64,000 nt of DNA from Flavobacteriales bacterium (GCA_017795025.1 CP051243.1:3000897-3064896); one strand, 5' to 3'. Counted from the stretch's first letter, positions 53,025 to 62,638 are shown. A program made the numbers and translations. Notes: generated from the sequence alone by a model not told the origin.

Positions 53025-54353
53025 ATGGAAAAAAGATACACCCTTCTCACTTCATTAACCGTGGCTTTAGCGGGTTTTCTATTTGGTTTCGATACCGTGG
53101 TCATTTCCGGAGCCAATGAGCCTATCAAAGAAATTTGGGAAACGAGTTCCTGGTTTCACGGTTTCTTTATCATGAGTATGGCCTTGTGGGGTACGGTGAT
53201 TGGCGCCTTATTTGGCGGAATACCTACCGATCGCTATGGCCGAAAGAAGGTTTTAATTTGGATTGGCTTCCTCTACTTGGCCTCCGCCCTGGGCTCGGCC
53301 TTAGCTCCTGACCCCTATACCTTTAGCTTCTTCCGTTTTATCGGCGGATTAGGAGTAGGCGCCTCTTCGGTGGCCGCACCAGCTTATCTTTCAGAAATTA
53401 GTTCGGCCCGCAATCGGGGCAAGCTAGTAGCCTTGTATCAATTTAATTTGGTGCTGGGGATCCTCATTGCCTTTTTAAGTAATTACTTTTTACAAGGTTT
53501 CGGAGGAGTAAACGACTGGCGTTATATGCTAGGGGTAGAAGCCCTTCCGGCATTAATCTATTTCTTGTTGGTTTTACGAGTGCCAAATTCCCCTCGTTGG
53601 CTAGTGATGAAAGGGAAGTATGAGGCGGCCCAAAATGTGCTCTTGCAGTTATTAGGTTCAAAAGAGGCCGCCACTCAAACCTTAGCTGAGGTGAAAGCCC
53701 ATAGCTTGGAGGGTAAGATAAGTCGGGAGGTTCTCTTTCAAAAGAAGTATTATCGCCCCTTGATGTTAGCCTTCTTTATCGCCTTTTTTAATCAGCTCTC
53801 GGGAATCAATTTCGTTTTATACTACGCCCCCGTTATTTTAGAAAAATCGGGTTTTGCCAGTAGCGATTCCCTTCTCAGCTCGGTTTCTATCGGGGCGGTG
53901 AATTTGATTTTCACCATGATTGGCCTCGCCCTTATCGATCGTAGTGGTCGCCGCAGCCTTATGTATATTGGCTCGCTGGCTTATATTATTGGTCTGGGTA
54001 TGATTGCCTACGCTTTTTACACGGAGGCAGAACCGCTGTTTAGCTTGATTTTTATCCTTGTTTTTATTGCAGGTCACGCCGTTGGGCAAGGAGCGGTAAT
54101 TTGGGTTTTCATTGCCGAAATATTTCCAAATTCCATTCGTGGAAAAGGTCAGTCCTTTGGGGTAAGCGTACATTGGATACTAGCCGCTTTAATCACCTTA
54201 TTGGGAGAAGTGGTGATTGAATCCATACCCGCCTGGACCATCTTCGCGTTCTTTGCTTCCTTTATGGTTTTACAACTTCTGTTTACCCATTTCGTGATGC
54301 CCGAAACCAAAGGCAAGTCCTTGGAAACGGTAGAGGATGAAGTCGCTCATTAA
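53025..54353 (+). CDS. MFS sugar transporter (sugar porter family)
   Basis: A 442-residue transporter from the ATG at 53025 (MEKRYTLLTS); the longer frame overlaps the HAD gene and lacks support. Twelve membrane segments. Sugar porter motifs are FGFDTVVISGANEPI, GGIPTDRYGRKKVL, VPNSPRWLVMKG, FNQLSGINFVLYYAP, and PETKGKSLETVE at the end. It probably imports a hexose or pentose with protons. It precedes a sugar kinase gene by seven bases, suggesting fructose as the substrate. Confidence 0.93.
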   Translation: MEKRYTLLTSLTVALAGFLFGFDTVVISGANEPIKEIWETSSWFHGFFIMSMALWGTVIGALFGGIPTDRYGRKKVLIWIGFLYLASALGSALAPDPYTFSFFRFIGGLGVGASSVAAPAYLSEISSARNRGKLVALYQFNLVLGILIAFLSNYFLQGFGGVNDWRYMLGVEALPALIYFLLVLRVPNSPRWLVMKGKYEAAQNVLLQLLGSKEAATQTLAEVKAHSLEGKISREVLFQKKYYRPLMLAFFIAFFNQLSGINFVLYYAPVILEKSGFASSDSLLSSVSIGAVNLIFTMIGLALIDRSGRRSLMYIGSLAYIIGLGMIAYAFYTEAEPLFSLIFILVFIAGHAVGQGAVIWVFIAEIFPNSIRGKGQSFGVSVHWILAALITLLGEVVIESIPAWTIFAFFASFMVLQLLFTHFVMPETKGKSLETVEDEVAH

Positions 54354-54360
54354 ACCGGAT

Positions 54361-55248
54361 ATGAAGGTACTTAGCTTCGGAGAGATCCTGTATGATCAAA
54401 TTGATGGACAGAATTATCTGGGTGGAGCGCCCCTAAATTTTGCCGTGAATATGCATCGTCTTGGAGCCGGAGCTCAAATTGTTTCCGCCCTAGGAAATGA
54501 TCAGCTTGGCCAGCAAATTTTGCAGGAAATCCGGACCCTAGGTTTAGCTGATAAGCAGATTCAAATTTTGGATACTAAAGCGACTGGGACGGTAAGCCTA
54601 GATTTAGTGGAGGGGCAGGCACATTATACTATTCACGAAAATGTAGCTTTTGATTTCATTAAAATAGACGCCCCTAAAGCCAGGTCCTTAAGTTTGGGAG
54701 CCGATCTATTTTATTTCGGAAGCTTGGCGCAGCGAAACTCGATTTCCAGCGCCAGCCTTTGGCAGTTTCTGGAACATGGCAACTTTGAGCAGGTGTTCTT
54801 TGATTGCAATTTGCGGCAAGACTTTTACCAAGCGGATCAAATTCGAGCTTCCTTAAATGCGGCGACTATCTTAAAAATGAATGATGAGGAAGTTTCAGAA
54901 ATTAGCCGCCTTATTTACGGCTTGGCCCAAAGTGAGGCGCAAACTGCTCAGGCTTTGCGGCATGATTTTAAGCTGACTTATGTAATCATTACCGCCGGTG
55001 CCAAAGGAGCTTACGTTTATCATGCCGGTGGCCGGGAATTTGCCCCAGGCAGGACTGTTAAGGTGGCCGATACGGTTGGAGCTGGGGATGCCTTTAGTGC
55101 GGCTTTCGCCCGATGTATAACTTTAGGGAAATCGCCCTTGGCCTCCCTAAAGGCGGCTAATTCTTTAGGGGCCTTTGTAGCTTCCCAAAATGGAGCCCAG
55201 CCCGAAATTCCATCAGAAATTACAAGGCAGATTCTTGCCATGCAATAA
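54361..55248 (+). CDS. PfkB-family sugar kinase, fructokinase-like
   Basis: A 295-residue kinase from the ATG at 54361 (MKVLSFGEILYDQIDG); an ATG at 54337 overlapping the transporter is possible but less like family starts. GGAPLNFAVNMHRLGA, ALGNDQLGQQIL, FDCNLRQDFY and the catalytic VADTVGAGDAFSAAFA match fructokinases of the PfkB group. It should phosphorylate fructose or a related sugar brought in by the neighbouring transporter. Confidence 0.92.
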   Translation: MKVLSFGEILYDQIDGQNYLGGAPLNFAVNMHRLGAGAQIVSALGNDQLGQQILQEIRTLGLADKQIQILDTKATGTVSLDLVEGQAHYTIHENVAFDFIKIDAPKARSLSLGADLFYFGSLAQRNSISSASLWQFLEHGNFEQVFFDCNLRQDFYQADQIRASLNAATILKMNDEEVSEISRLIYGLAQSEAQTAQALRHDFKLTYVIITAGAKGAYVYHAGGREFAPGRTVKVADTVGAGDAFSAAFARCITLGKSPLASLKAANSLGAFVASQNGAQPEIPSEITRQILAMQ

Positions 55249-55284
55249 ATTTAAACGAGCTTCGTATTTGCCTTAAATCTCCCT

Positions 55285-55944
55285 ATGAAAATCCCTTTAT
55301 TCTTCGTAGCCCTTTTAAGTTTTTCCGGCCTTAAGTCTCAGGATCTTGATATCTACACTGTTGTTGATGTAAGCTATGCTTTTAGTTATTCCGATTACAG
55401 TCGATTAGGGGAGCTTACCGCTCTGGAAATTGAGCTTCCCGAGATTCAATTTGGTGGCGGAGTAAACTTGGGTGTTGTGGTGGAGAATATTGAATTTAAT
55501 GTAGGTATTCGAAGCATTATTGCTCAAGAAGGGGAGGAGCAACGCTTTAATCGCAGTCAGGCCCGTATTGCTTTAGGCTACCATATTCAGCTATCGGAAT
55601 CTTGGAAGCTGCGTCCCTTATTTGGCCTCATTGAGGAGGTGGGGGAATTCCAGGCAAAAGCGCCTTCCTACATTTTACCGGGTCCTGTTCCGGTTGGAAA
55701 TTTTAATCATTACATGTTAGAGCAGTATTACCTCTTTGTACAACCCGGACTGGTTTGGATGCCCGACAAAAAAATGGTTCCTTTTTTACCCGACTGGATA
55801 GAGCTTCGTCCGAGCCTAGGGATTCCCCTAGGCACAGGTACTTTAAGATGGCGGGCAGGAGATGATCGAAATTTACTTGACCAGAGCTTATGGGATTATC
55901 AAGCCATGTTGGATCTTAGCTTGGCATGGAAAATTGGACCTTAG
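55285..55944 (+). CDS. Secreted, possibly beta-barrel protein, unknown function
   Basis: A 219-residue product with a short signal peptide (LFFVALLSFSGLKSQ). The mature chain has alternating strands and a barrel-like end (YQAMLDLSLAWKIGP). Residues VNLGVVVENIEFNVGIRSI resemble outer-membrane strands. No family recognised. It starts 36 bases after pfkB and may be read with it. The last four bases (TTAG) interlock with the gene on the other strand. Confidence 0.6.
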   Translation: MKIPLFFVALLSFSGLKSQDLDIYTVVDVSYAFSYSDYSRLGELTALEIELPEIQFGGGVNLGVVVENIEFNVGIRSIIAQEGEEQRFNRSQARIALGYHIQLSESWKLRPLFGLIEEVGEFQAKAPSYILPGPVPVGNFNHYMLEQYYLFVQPGLVWMPDKKMVPFLPDWIELRPSLGIPLGTGTLRWRAGDDRNLLDQSLWDYQAMLDLSLAWKIGP

Positions 55945-57077
55945 GGCTTAAAGCTAAGCGGCCGTTGATCCATGCTGTAGCAAATTCTAAAGTTGATACT
56001 TCCGCCCTGAATTTCGGCATTGCGGTTTAGGGCAAAAAACAGACTCGCTTTCAAGGAATGCCTTAGTTGATAAGCCTCATTGATTACCCAGTAGGGATTA
56101 TTGGTTCGGAAATAATTAAGTACGCTAAACTCATAATCTAATCCGAATTGCCATTGCGGGATTTGGATGTAGTTATTGATGTGGTAGTTAATTTCAAATT
56201 CATCGTAGCTGTGTTCGTATCCGGCATTTAAGTCAATAACCGCGATACCAATAAAGGGGTGTAAGCTATGTTTATCGTTTCGCAAGACTTCATAAGAGAC
56301 CGATAAAGCATAGCGATTGGGGGTCATGCCCCGATTTTTACCCCATTCCACTAAATCACTACTATAGCCCTGTTTTAAGGTTGCTTGCCCTACGCTCAAG
56401 TGCCCCCAAAAACCAAACTTCCGATACTTTAGGGCCATGCCCATAGTGAAGTTCGCACTAGGATTAAGGAGTCGTCCCATCTCGCCAAAGTAGAATTGGG
56501 GCTCAGCGCCAAAATCCAGAGCCAATCCAAGTTTGTCGCTTTCTTTAACCTTGGGTAGCACTTGATGCGGACTTATAGCTAATTCCTTGGCGATATCGGC
56601 TTTCCATTTTTGCAAGGATTTTTGGTCCTTCCCAAAGTCGGTTTCTTGCATTAAGCGTTGCACCTGCATGCGCGCTTCGTAGCGATATTTGGATAAAATT
56701 TTGGGATAATTAAAGCCGCGTGACTCCTGATTTACTTCTATTTGGGCCTTGCGGCGGTAAACTTCAAAAAGGTCGAAGGCGGCCTGTTGTAAATCTAGCA
56801 TCCGACTGGTATCAGCGCTTCGATCCATCCAGCTTAAGCTGTTTTGAATTTTGTTTTGCACCACCAAAACTTTGTAAATGCTGTCGCCAAATCGCTCCGA
56901 ATAACTTTGGGTAGATAGTTCAAAACTGCCAAAGGAAGCCTGTAATCCAAAGAGAGATCCCGTGGCATGAAAGTCACTTACCTGCAAAGGGCCCTCCTTC
57001 CAGTCGCGACTAATGGTGTCTTGAGCATTAAGCCCTTGAAAGCTGAGTAGAAATAGAAAAATAAGGTTACGGTACAT
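55941..57077 (-). CDS. Secreted protein with outer-membrane-like C terminus
   Basis: A 378-residue protein with a signal peptide ending QGLNAQ. Residues 25-190 are helical and charged, with a DUF922-like start (KEGPLQVSDFHATG). The C-terminal half has amphipathic strands typical of an outer-membrane barrel (FWGHLSVGQATLKQGYS, NRYALSVSYEVLRND, FRICYSMDQRPL). Function is unknown. It is 51 bases downstream of the GyrI-like gene. Confidence 0.6.
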   Translation of the reverse strand: MYRNLIFLFLLSFQGLNAQDTISRDWKEGPLQVSDFHATGSLFGLQASFGSFELSTQSYSERFGDSIYKVLVVQNKIQNSLSWMDRSADTSRMLDLQQAAFDLFEVYRRKAQIEVNQESRGFNYPKILSKYRYEARMQVQRLMQETDFGKDQKSLQKWKADIAKELAISPHQVLPKVKESDKLGLALDFGAEPQFYFGEMGRLLNPSANFTMGMALKYRKFGFWGHLSVGQATLKQGYSSDLVEWGKNRGMTPNRYALSVSYEVLRNDKHSLHPFIGIAVIDLNAGYEHSYDEFEINYHINNYIQIPQWQFGLDYEFSVLNYFRTNNPYWVINEAYQLRHSLKASLFFALNRNAEIQGGSINFRICYSMDQRPLSFKP

Positions 57078-57128
57078 GCTGCTTTTAGCAGGAGATGCTT
57101 GGCATAGGCTAAGCGTTGGAAGGAGTTC

Positions 57129-57755
57129 CTACTTTTTTACCTTAAAACGTAAAATAGTTTTCAATTTCTCAGGGGCTGTTTTTCGAGCGTCATTAAGGTA
57201 GACTTCCCGATGCCGCAGCGACAAGCGTTTCCAATTTTGTTCCTCTGTAAAGGCCTGCATTTTTTCGAAGCTGGCCGGTTCCGAATCAAAGGATCCTTGG
57301 TGAAGCATTTGCACAGAGGGTCCATCGGCAATAGCCTCAAAACTTACCTGATTAAGTAAGTCGTTTGGCTTTTCTTTTTTTAGCCAGCTAATAACTTCCT
57401 GAGCATAGGCTTCGGTTACAAAATCGGGCTGACGAATCATTATCCGATATACCAGGTTGTTCTTATCAAAGCCACCGTCGTAATCGGCCCGGCCTTTCTC
57501 GTTGAGATCCCAGATGCCCTCTAAGGGATAGACGGTATATTCAAAGTAGTTTTTAGGGGCGCGATTCTTTTTTGGACTCATCCTAATGGCATAGGACAAG
57601 GCATAAAGTAGGCCTACTTTTTCGGCAAAGGCCTCCGAATTTGGGTTGCCCTCCCCTTCGATTACGAAGTATTTAAAACTGGGAACCTCAATAAATTCAG
57701 GCTTGGCCTTGGGGGCATAAAATTGCTTTTCGTGCTTACGCCATTCGTGTTTCAT
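57129..57755 (-). CDS. GyrI-like small-molecule-binding protein
   Basis: A 208-residue cytoplasmic protein of the GyrI-like/SOUL-like effector-binding family. FIEVPSFKYFVIEGEGNPN, KVGLLYALSYAIRM, FEYTVYPLEGIWDL and LRHREVYLNDARKT are the shared blocks. The family binds small hydrophobic ligands, and some members hydrolyse toxic compounds. It starts four bases after the YrdB-like gene. Confidence 0.85.
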   Translation of the reverse strand: MKHEWRKHEKQFYAPKAKPEFIEVPSFKYFVIEGEGNPNSEAFAEKVGLLYALSYAIRMSPKKNRAPKNYFEYTVYPLEGIWDLNEKGRADYDGGFDKNNLVYRIMIRQPDFVTEAYAQEVISWLKKEKPNDLLNQVSFEAIADGPSVQMLHQGSFDSEPASFEKMQAFTEEQNWKRLSLRHREVYLNDARKTAPEKLKTILRFKVKK

Positions 57756-57759
57756 AGCA

Positions 57760-58137
57760 TTAAGGATTTCTGCTCTTTTGCTTCCATATCCATTGCATGC
57801 GCGGAAAATAGAGCAGGTGATGTAAAACGATTAAGCCTATGATGCTAAAGCCAAGAGAAGGTCCAAAAAGTGCAAAACCAGCCCAAGCGCCTAAGCCAAA
57901 CTCGCAGAGTTCAATTAGAAGTCTGATTTTACCATTAATAGGTATGGCTGCCTTTCCCGAACGGCTCGCATCCTCTAATACGGCAAAGGTTCCCCAAATA
58001 GCTATTAGGGCTAAGCTAGCAGCCAACGCTAACACCCAAGCCACTAGCCCCTCAAATTGCCTAAAAACCCAAATACCCGGCACAATCCAAGACCATAGTT
58101 CGAGAAGAAACCGCAAGCTTAAGTTGAGGGCATTCAT
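57760..58137 (-). CDS. YrdB/DUF2568-like membrane protein
   Basis: A 125-residue protein with four membrane segments (about 7-25, 28-50, 70-88, 92-112). SLRFLLELWSWIV at the start and the loop AVLEDASRSGKAAIPINGK match the YrdB/DUF2568 family. Function is unknown. It lies between the GyrI-like gene and a large secreted protein gene, each four bases away. Confidence 0.8.
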   Translation of the reverse strand: MNALNLSLRFLLELWSWIVPGIWVFRQFEGLVAWVLALAASLALIAIWGTFAVLEDASRSGKAAIPINGKIRLLIELCEFGLGAWAGFALFGPSLGFSIIGLIVLHHLLYFPRMQWIWKQKSRNP

Positions 58138-58141
58138 AGTA

Positions 58142-59983
58142 TTAATATAGCGGATTAAAGGCCGATTCTAAAAGGCCATAAGCGCCTAAAGCGTAAACCG
58201 GGGGCAGGCGATGCCCCAGTAATTGACCCCCTGGAATTTTCATGCGCACGGGTTCCGATAGCAGGTCTTCTCCATTCTCCCGTACCACGCGTAAGCGAAC
58301 CCAAACCAAAAAGTTACCGGGGGCCGGTCGATACTCCCTGCTAAATTTATGTCGGGGCGCTAAGCCTATATGATCGGCGTAATTGTTAAAGCTGGGTGGA
58401 CTATAACTTATGGGACGCCAAAGGCTATCATTCATTTTATATTCCAATTGAATCGAAACCTTGGCATTTTCATATTTAAAGAATACCGTGTCCGTGGTGG
58501 TGTTGGCAATTTCCATCAAGTAACTTCCATCTTCCATTTCTTTGAGGTAGGCCTTTAGGCGAGACCGTTTATAGCCCCGGCGACTATTCATTGCCTTTAT
58601 ATCCTTCCGGCTCATTTCTAGCTTTGGAAAAATATAATCGAGGGGTCCATGGGGGCGCAATTCAGGTCCAAACTCCACGGCGACACGATGGCCATATTGA
58701 TTAAGCCAGATGGTATCTTTGGCATCGTAAACCTTATGAATATTGTTGAGGCTTAAAATCGTTTCCCGGTTGGGACGCCATAGTCTTTTACTAGTTGGCG
58801 GCGGGATAAAGTAGTACTGCTCTGGTCCCCCATTTAGACTGTCGAGATTTTGATAGGCCCAAGCCCTTTCCCAAAATTCAGCCGTAGAATTAGTGGCGAA
58901 AAAACGCTCCTCCTGCAGTCCAAAAGGGTGAATATTTCGCCAGGGAAGTTCTTGCAATTCTTCCGTCCTTTCGCTGTAAAGGAACCAGGTCATTCCCAAT
59001 CGCACCAAGCGCAAGTGCTTATGGTCCGAAGGTAAAACCTCATCAAATAAATAGCGTCCTTCTACCCTGCGCGCAAGGGCATCGTATTGCACCCATTTTT
59101 CGCTTGCGGGTATTCGTGCCATGCTTATGGACCGATAGGGCTCGGCGAGCTCTACCGAAGGACCGTGACGATTTGGGTAATTATTGAAAAGGCAATGAGA
59201 AGCATTGACTATGGGGAAGCTGCTGATTTCATTTTCAAAGTGTTCCCCATGATCTTCTATGCGATTAAGGAAGAGGTATTTTCCCCACATTATTTGGAGG
59301 CCCAGGTAATAACTACTGAGGACCTCTTGATCTTTAAAATAGGGGTCGCCATGATTGCTGGGCACGCAGAACTTTCCTCCTTGCTCAATAAAAGCATAGC
59401 CTTGGTGATTAAAAGCCAGCGTATCGACCTCTTCAAAGCGCTTTAATTCGCGAAAGCTTCCGTAGCTGGCATAATACTGAATAACCCTCCGCTCCTTCTT
59501 ATCCCATTCGAAGATGCCCACCTTTGCGGCCACAAAGAGGGGATTTAAGCTACGGTGATACACTTTCCCATCGGTATCTACCACTTTTCGAAGGCTATCA
59601 CCATACACTAGAAATTCCCCGTAGACTTGAGGCTGGAGGGCGAAATCTAAGGTGTCGAAGAGTAGGCCCTTTTCGCTGATATAGTGATAATGGGGCGTGC
59701 GGCCCACTAAACCATATTTACCAATAAAGGGGTAAGCGGTATGAAAACCGCGCTCCGAGATACGCTTATAAGTATAGGGGTTTATGTAATTGAACTCCCC
59801 ATTTTGGATAACTAGGTAAGTGCTTCCCGATCGCGGGTGGATATAGTCGTAGGGGTATTTGGTGGCAGTATCTCCTTCATAATCGATGAGGTGATAGCCT
59901 TCTTCTAATAATACGGGTACCTGTGCTTCAAATTTCGAAGCTGCCAGTAAAAACAAGAAAAGGAGGAACGTTACCTTTTTCAT
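58142..59983 (-). CDS. Large secreted protein of unknown function
   Basis: A 613-residue product with a signal peptide (LFLFLLAASKFEAQ). The body has repeated short Tyr/Trp/Gly-rich segments such as GKYGLVGRTPHYHYISEKG and HQGYAFIEQGGKFCVPS, reminiscent of WG-type beta repeats, but not matching strictly. It includes a C-terminal beta-sandwich-like region (VSIQLEYKMNDSLWRPIS, NFLVWVRLRVVRENG). No family is recognised. First in a line with YrdB-like and GyrI-like genes at four-base spacing. Confidence 0.6.
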   Translation of the reverse strand: MKKVTFLLFLFLLAASKFEAQVPVLLEEGYHLIDYEGDTATKYPYDYIHPRSGSTYLVIQNGEFNYINPYTYKRISERGFHTAYPFIGKYGLVGRTPHYHYISEKGLLFDTLDFALQPQVYGEFLVYGDSLRKVVDTDGKVYHRSLNPLFVAAKVGIFEWDKKERRVIQYYASYGSFRELKRFEEVDTLAFNHQGYAFIEQGGKFCVPSNHGDPYFKDQEVLSSYYLGLQIMWGKYLFLNRIEDHGEHFENEISSFPIVNASHCLFNNYPNRHGPSVELAEPYRSISMARIPASEKWVQYDALARRVEGRYLFDEVLPSDHKHLRLVRLGMTWFLYSERTEELQELPWRNIHPFGLQEERFFATNSTAEFWERAWAYQNLDSLNGGPEQYYFIPPPTSKRLWRPNRETILSLNNIHKVYDAKDTIWLNQYGHRVAVEFGPELRPHGPLDYIFPKLEMSRKDIKAMNSRRGYKRSRLKAYLKEMEDGSYLMEIANTTTDTVFFKYENAKVSIQLEYKMNDSLWRPISYSPPSFNNYADHIGLAPRHKFSREYRPAPGNFLVWVRLRVVRENGEDLLSEPVRMKIPGGQLLGHRLPPVYALGAYGLLESAFNPLY

Positions 59984-60097
59984 AAAATTAAGGTAGCGGG
60001 CTAGTTCGGTTGCCGTCGCAAGATGCCAATTTTATGCCAATTAAGCATTAAGAGAGCGATGAGCAAGAACCAACAAGTTTTTGGTCGGAGCCCGGCT

Positions 60098-61603
60098 TTA
60101 TTTGCCTGACTGAATACGGAGCTTATTGATGCTGTACACCTTTCGAGACTTATCGCGATCCTCTTTATTTTTAATCCTTTGATAACCGTAGGCTACGAGG
60201 TAAGGGCCGTACCATTTGCTCATGGTAAGGATGCTGCCATGACTGGTTCTTTCGTCTTCATCGGTGAGTAACTGCATTTCCTCAGATTGATACACTTTAT
60301 TCCCATCGTAGTCATAGGCCCGATCTTGGAGGTATCGCCCTCTTTGGTAAATAAAGTTTATCTGTTGCTCATCGAATTCAATGGTAAGGAATCGCTTTAC
60401 TCGATAGGGTTTTTCGAGAGGTAGCACATTAAAGGCGCGGTCCCAAACCATTTGGCCATCCGAATTAATTCGGGCTAAAACCGCATGGGTGGTTTGATAA
60501 CCATCAAAAACCTGAGTGTAAGTAGTAGTGCCATTGGCGCCTGCAGTGGGAACCTGTCGGTAAGTAGGTTGGTATAATTCCGTTACCCAAAGAAAGCCGC
60601 CATCTTCTAATTGTAATATGGGGTGGGAGGTGGTGAGGAGGTCTAATTCAAATTCTTCTCCTTTTTTATGTGCGCGCCTTTTCCGCCATTTTTGCCACAT
60701 CTGACTAAACTTAGGCATCGAAGTCATTAGGCTATCAAAATCCTCCCCAAAGCCATAGCGTTGGATAAGTTGGAATTCTTCCTTTTCCATTTGGCCTAAG
60801 AATAGGCCCGAGGTTCTTCCTCTTTCACCGTAGGAGCCAAAAACAAGGAAGCGATCCGTATTGGGGACCTGCAAAATGCTGAGGTCTTCTACATTGGGTA
60901 ATTGGGAGTTGGTGATGAGGGTTTCATCCATAATGCCATCGGGGTGGAGGCGATATAGTTTATTGATGTAATTCCGACGACCGATGCGCAGGCGACCAAG
61001 AATAAAGATATCGTCCAAATCAAGCTCCGAGTCTGGGAAGTACACGCCCTCAATACCAAAATGCTTGGCTTTTACATCGCGCGGTTTTAAGGGTCGCTTA
61101 AATTGTTCACCGGTCTCGAGGTCCCAGATAACCAGATTAATGAGCTTTTTACTGCTCTCGAAGATGTACAGTTTATTGCGATGAAAGCGCGTAAATAGGC
61201 CGCGATTTTTGCGTTGGGCGGTATAGTCCAACTGGGTGGTGTCGCCCGTTAAAGGGTCGTAAATTACATAGCGCAAGAGCTCGGCATCATCTTCCAAGTT
61301 GATATGCAGTTTACCTTCAATAAACTCCATCTCGCGCAATTCAAATACTTCATTTTCGATTTTGAGCATATCCTCCGAAATGAAGGTTAAATTGCTGTCA
61401 TAGGTTTGCACTCGAACCTTAAGCAAATCCTCGCGACGATCATCTTCTACGGCGAGTTGAAGGATCCCCTTTTCCCCGATGGGTTCGAAGAAAATACGGT
61501 CGTATTCCTTTTCACGCGGAAGCTCAATCCGGTTTACAATGTCAATTTGGGAATAAGTCAAAAAGCTGCTCAGGCAGAGGGCAAGGCTGAGGATTTTTTT
61601 CAT
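60098..61603 (-). CDS. Secreted protein of unknown function, propeller-like
   Basis: A 501-residue product with a signal peptide (ALCLSSFLTYSQ). The chain alternates short strands ending in Asp or Gly with hydrophilic loops (YVIYDPLTGDTTQLDY, LVIWDLETGEQFKRPL, FLVFGSYGERGRTSGLF), suggesting a beta-propeller. It has no C-terminal sorting domain. Function is unknown. The 114 bases upstream towards the next gene contain ATGCCAATT twice but no clear promoter or terminator. Confidence 0.6.
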   Translation of the reverse strand: MKKILSLALCLSSFLTYSQIDIVNRIELPREKEYDRIFFEPIGEKGILQLAVEDDRREDLLKVRVQTYDSNLTFISEDMLKIENEVFELREMEFIEGKLHINLEDDAELLRYVIYDPLTGDTTQLDYTAQRKNRGLFTRFHRNKLYIFESSKKLINLVIWDLETGEQFKRPLKPRDVKAKHFGIEGVYFPDSELDLDDIFILGRLRIGRRNYINKLYRLHPDGIMDETLITNSQLPNVEDLSILQVPNTDRFLVFGSYGERGRTSGLFLGQMEKEEFQLIQRYGFGEDFDSLMTSMPKFSQMWQKWRKRRAHKKGEEFELDLLTTSHPILQLEDGGFLWVTELYQPTYRQVPTAGANGTTTYTQVFDGYQTTHAVLARINSDGQMVWDRAFNVLPLEKPYRVKRFLTIEFDEQQINFIYQRGRYLQDRAYDYDGNKVYQSEEMQLLTDEDERTSHGSILTMSKWYGPYLVAYGYQRIKNKEDRDKSRKVYSINKLRIQSGK

Positions 61604-61660
61604 GGTTAGGTTTTGAGGCCACGAATTAAGAGAAAAATGATTTTCAAGCCTAGCTTTCTA

Positions 61661-62638
61661 TTAAGAAGCTTTCATTTGGGAAGCTACCTTTTCCAGCAGC
61701 TCTGCTAGTTGGAGACTAGTCTTAAGTGGGAGTTTTGGACTTTCTTTCAGGCCTAAGCTCAGGCAGCGATGTACTTCTTCAATTTCATGTACATAGCCCA
61801 AGCCTTTAAAGGGCAGTTCTATAGTTTCCTGTGAACCTGCTTGCTCAATGCTCATTTTAGCGCTGTGGTGGAAACGACTGTGGATCTTTATTTCGGCCTT
61901 TTCGGTGCTAATCCTTGCTTCGGTGGGGGTGTTTTCCTCGAAGCTACTTAAAAGCTCCGCCTCCGCAACAGAATACTGCAAGTGCATTTTGCAATAAACA
62001 TCTACCCCTGTTTCGGCCAGTCGGTAATCGAGGTCGATTCGATTTGGCATTCCCAGACTGATGAGCGCCCAGTACAGAGGATAAATTCCGATGTCTAACA
62101 AGGAGCCGCCTCCCAGCTGCGGATTAAAGAGACGTTTTTGCGGGTCAAAGGCGGGCTTAAAGCCAAAGTCGGCTTTGAGCTTAGTTATTTCGCCCCATTC
62201 GCCTCTGTTTAAAGAGTCAAGATATCTTTCGGTAATAGGGATAAAGCGCGTCCAGATGCCTTCCATTAAAAAAGTATGCTGCGCTTGCGCCTTAGCTACT
62301 AGGGCTTCACTTTGTTGTAGGTTGAGGCCCATAGGTTTTTCCACCAAAACGGCTATTCCGGCTTCTATCCCTAAGGAGGCGTGCTCAAAGTGAAAACTGT
62401 GGGGGGTAGCGATGTAAATAATGTCTAGCTCTGGATCCGCGCAAAGTGCTTCGTAGGAATCATAGGCCTTTTCGGCCTCATGCTCCTCTGCGAAAGCGAC
62501 TGCCTTTGCCATGGAGCGGGAGGCTACGGCCAGAAGTTTAGCGCTTGGCACTAGGGCTAAATCATGGGCCATTTTATGGGCTATTTTCCCTAATCCGATT
62601 ATCCCCCAGCGGTAGGTTTTTAAATGGGCTCCTGTCAT
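61661..62638 (-). CDS. Gfo/Idh/MocA-family oxidoreductase
   Basis: A 325-residue NAD(P)-dependent dehydrogenase. The Rossmann motif is GIIGLGKIAHKMAHDL (about residues 13-28), the active-site Lys is in VLVEKPMGLN, and GGGSLLDIGIYPLY carries the catalytic Asp/Tyr region. Best fit is the dihydrodiol-dehydrogenase-like branch acting on sugars or polyols. It is the third gene of a left-reading operon; its start overlaps the Kazal-type lipoprotein gene as ATGA. Confidence 0.92.
   Translation of the reverse strand: MTGAHLKTYRWGIIGLGKIAHKMAHDLALVPSAKLLAVASRSMAKAVAFAEEHEAEKAYDSYEALCADPELDIIYIATPHSFHFEHASLGIEAGIAVLVEKPMGLNLQQSEALVAKAQAQHTFLMEGIWTRFIPITERYLDSLNRGEWGEITKLKADFGFKPAFDPQKRLFNPQLGGGSLLDIGIYPLYWALISLGMPNRIDLDYRLAETGVDVYCKMHLQYSVAEAELLSSFEENTPTEARISTEKAEIKIHSRFHHSAKMSIEQAGSQETIELPFKGLGYVHEIEEVHRCLSLGLKESPKLPLKTSLQLAELLEKVASQMKAS

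Noticed and set aside
59984-60097. Possible small RNA or gene in the 114-base gap
   Set aside because: Only a duplicated ATGCCAATT and a weak five-base hairpin are visible.
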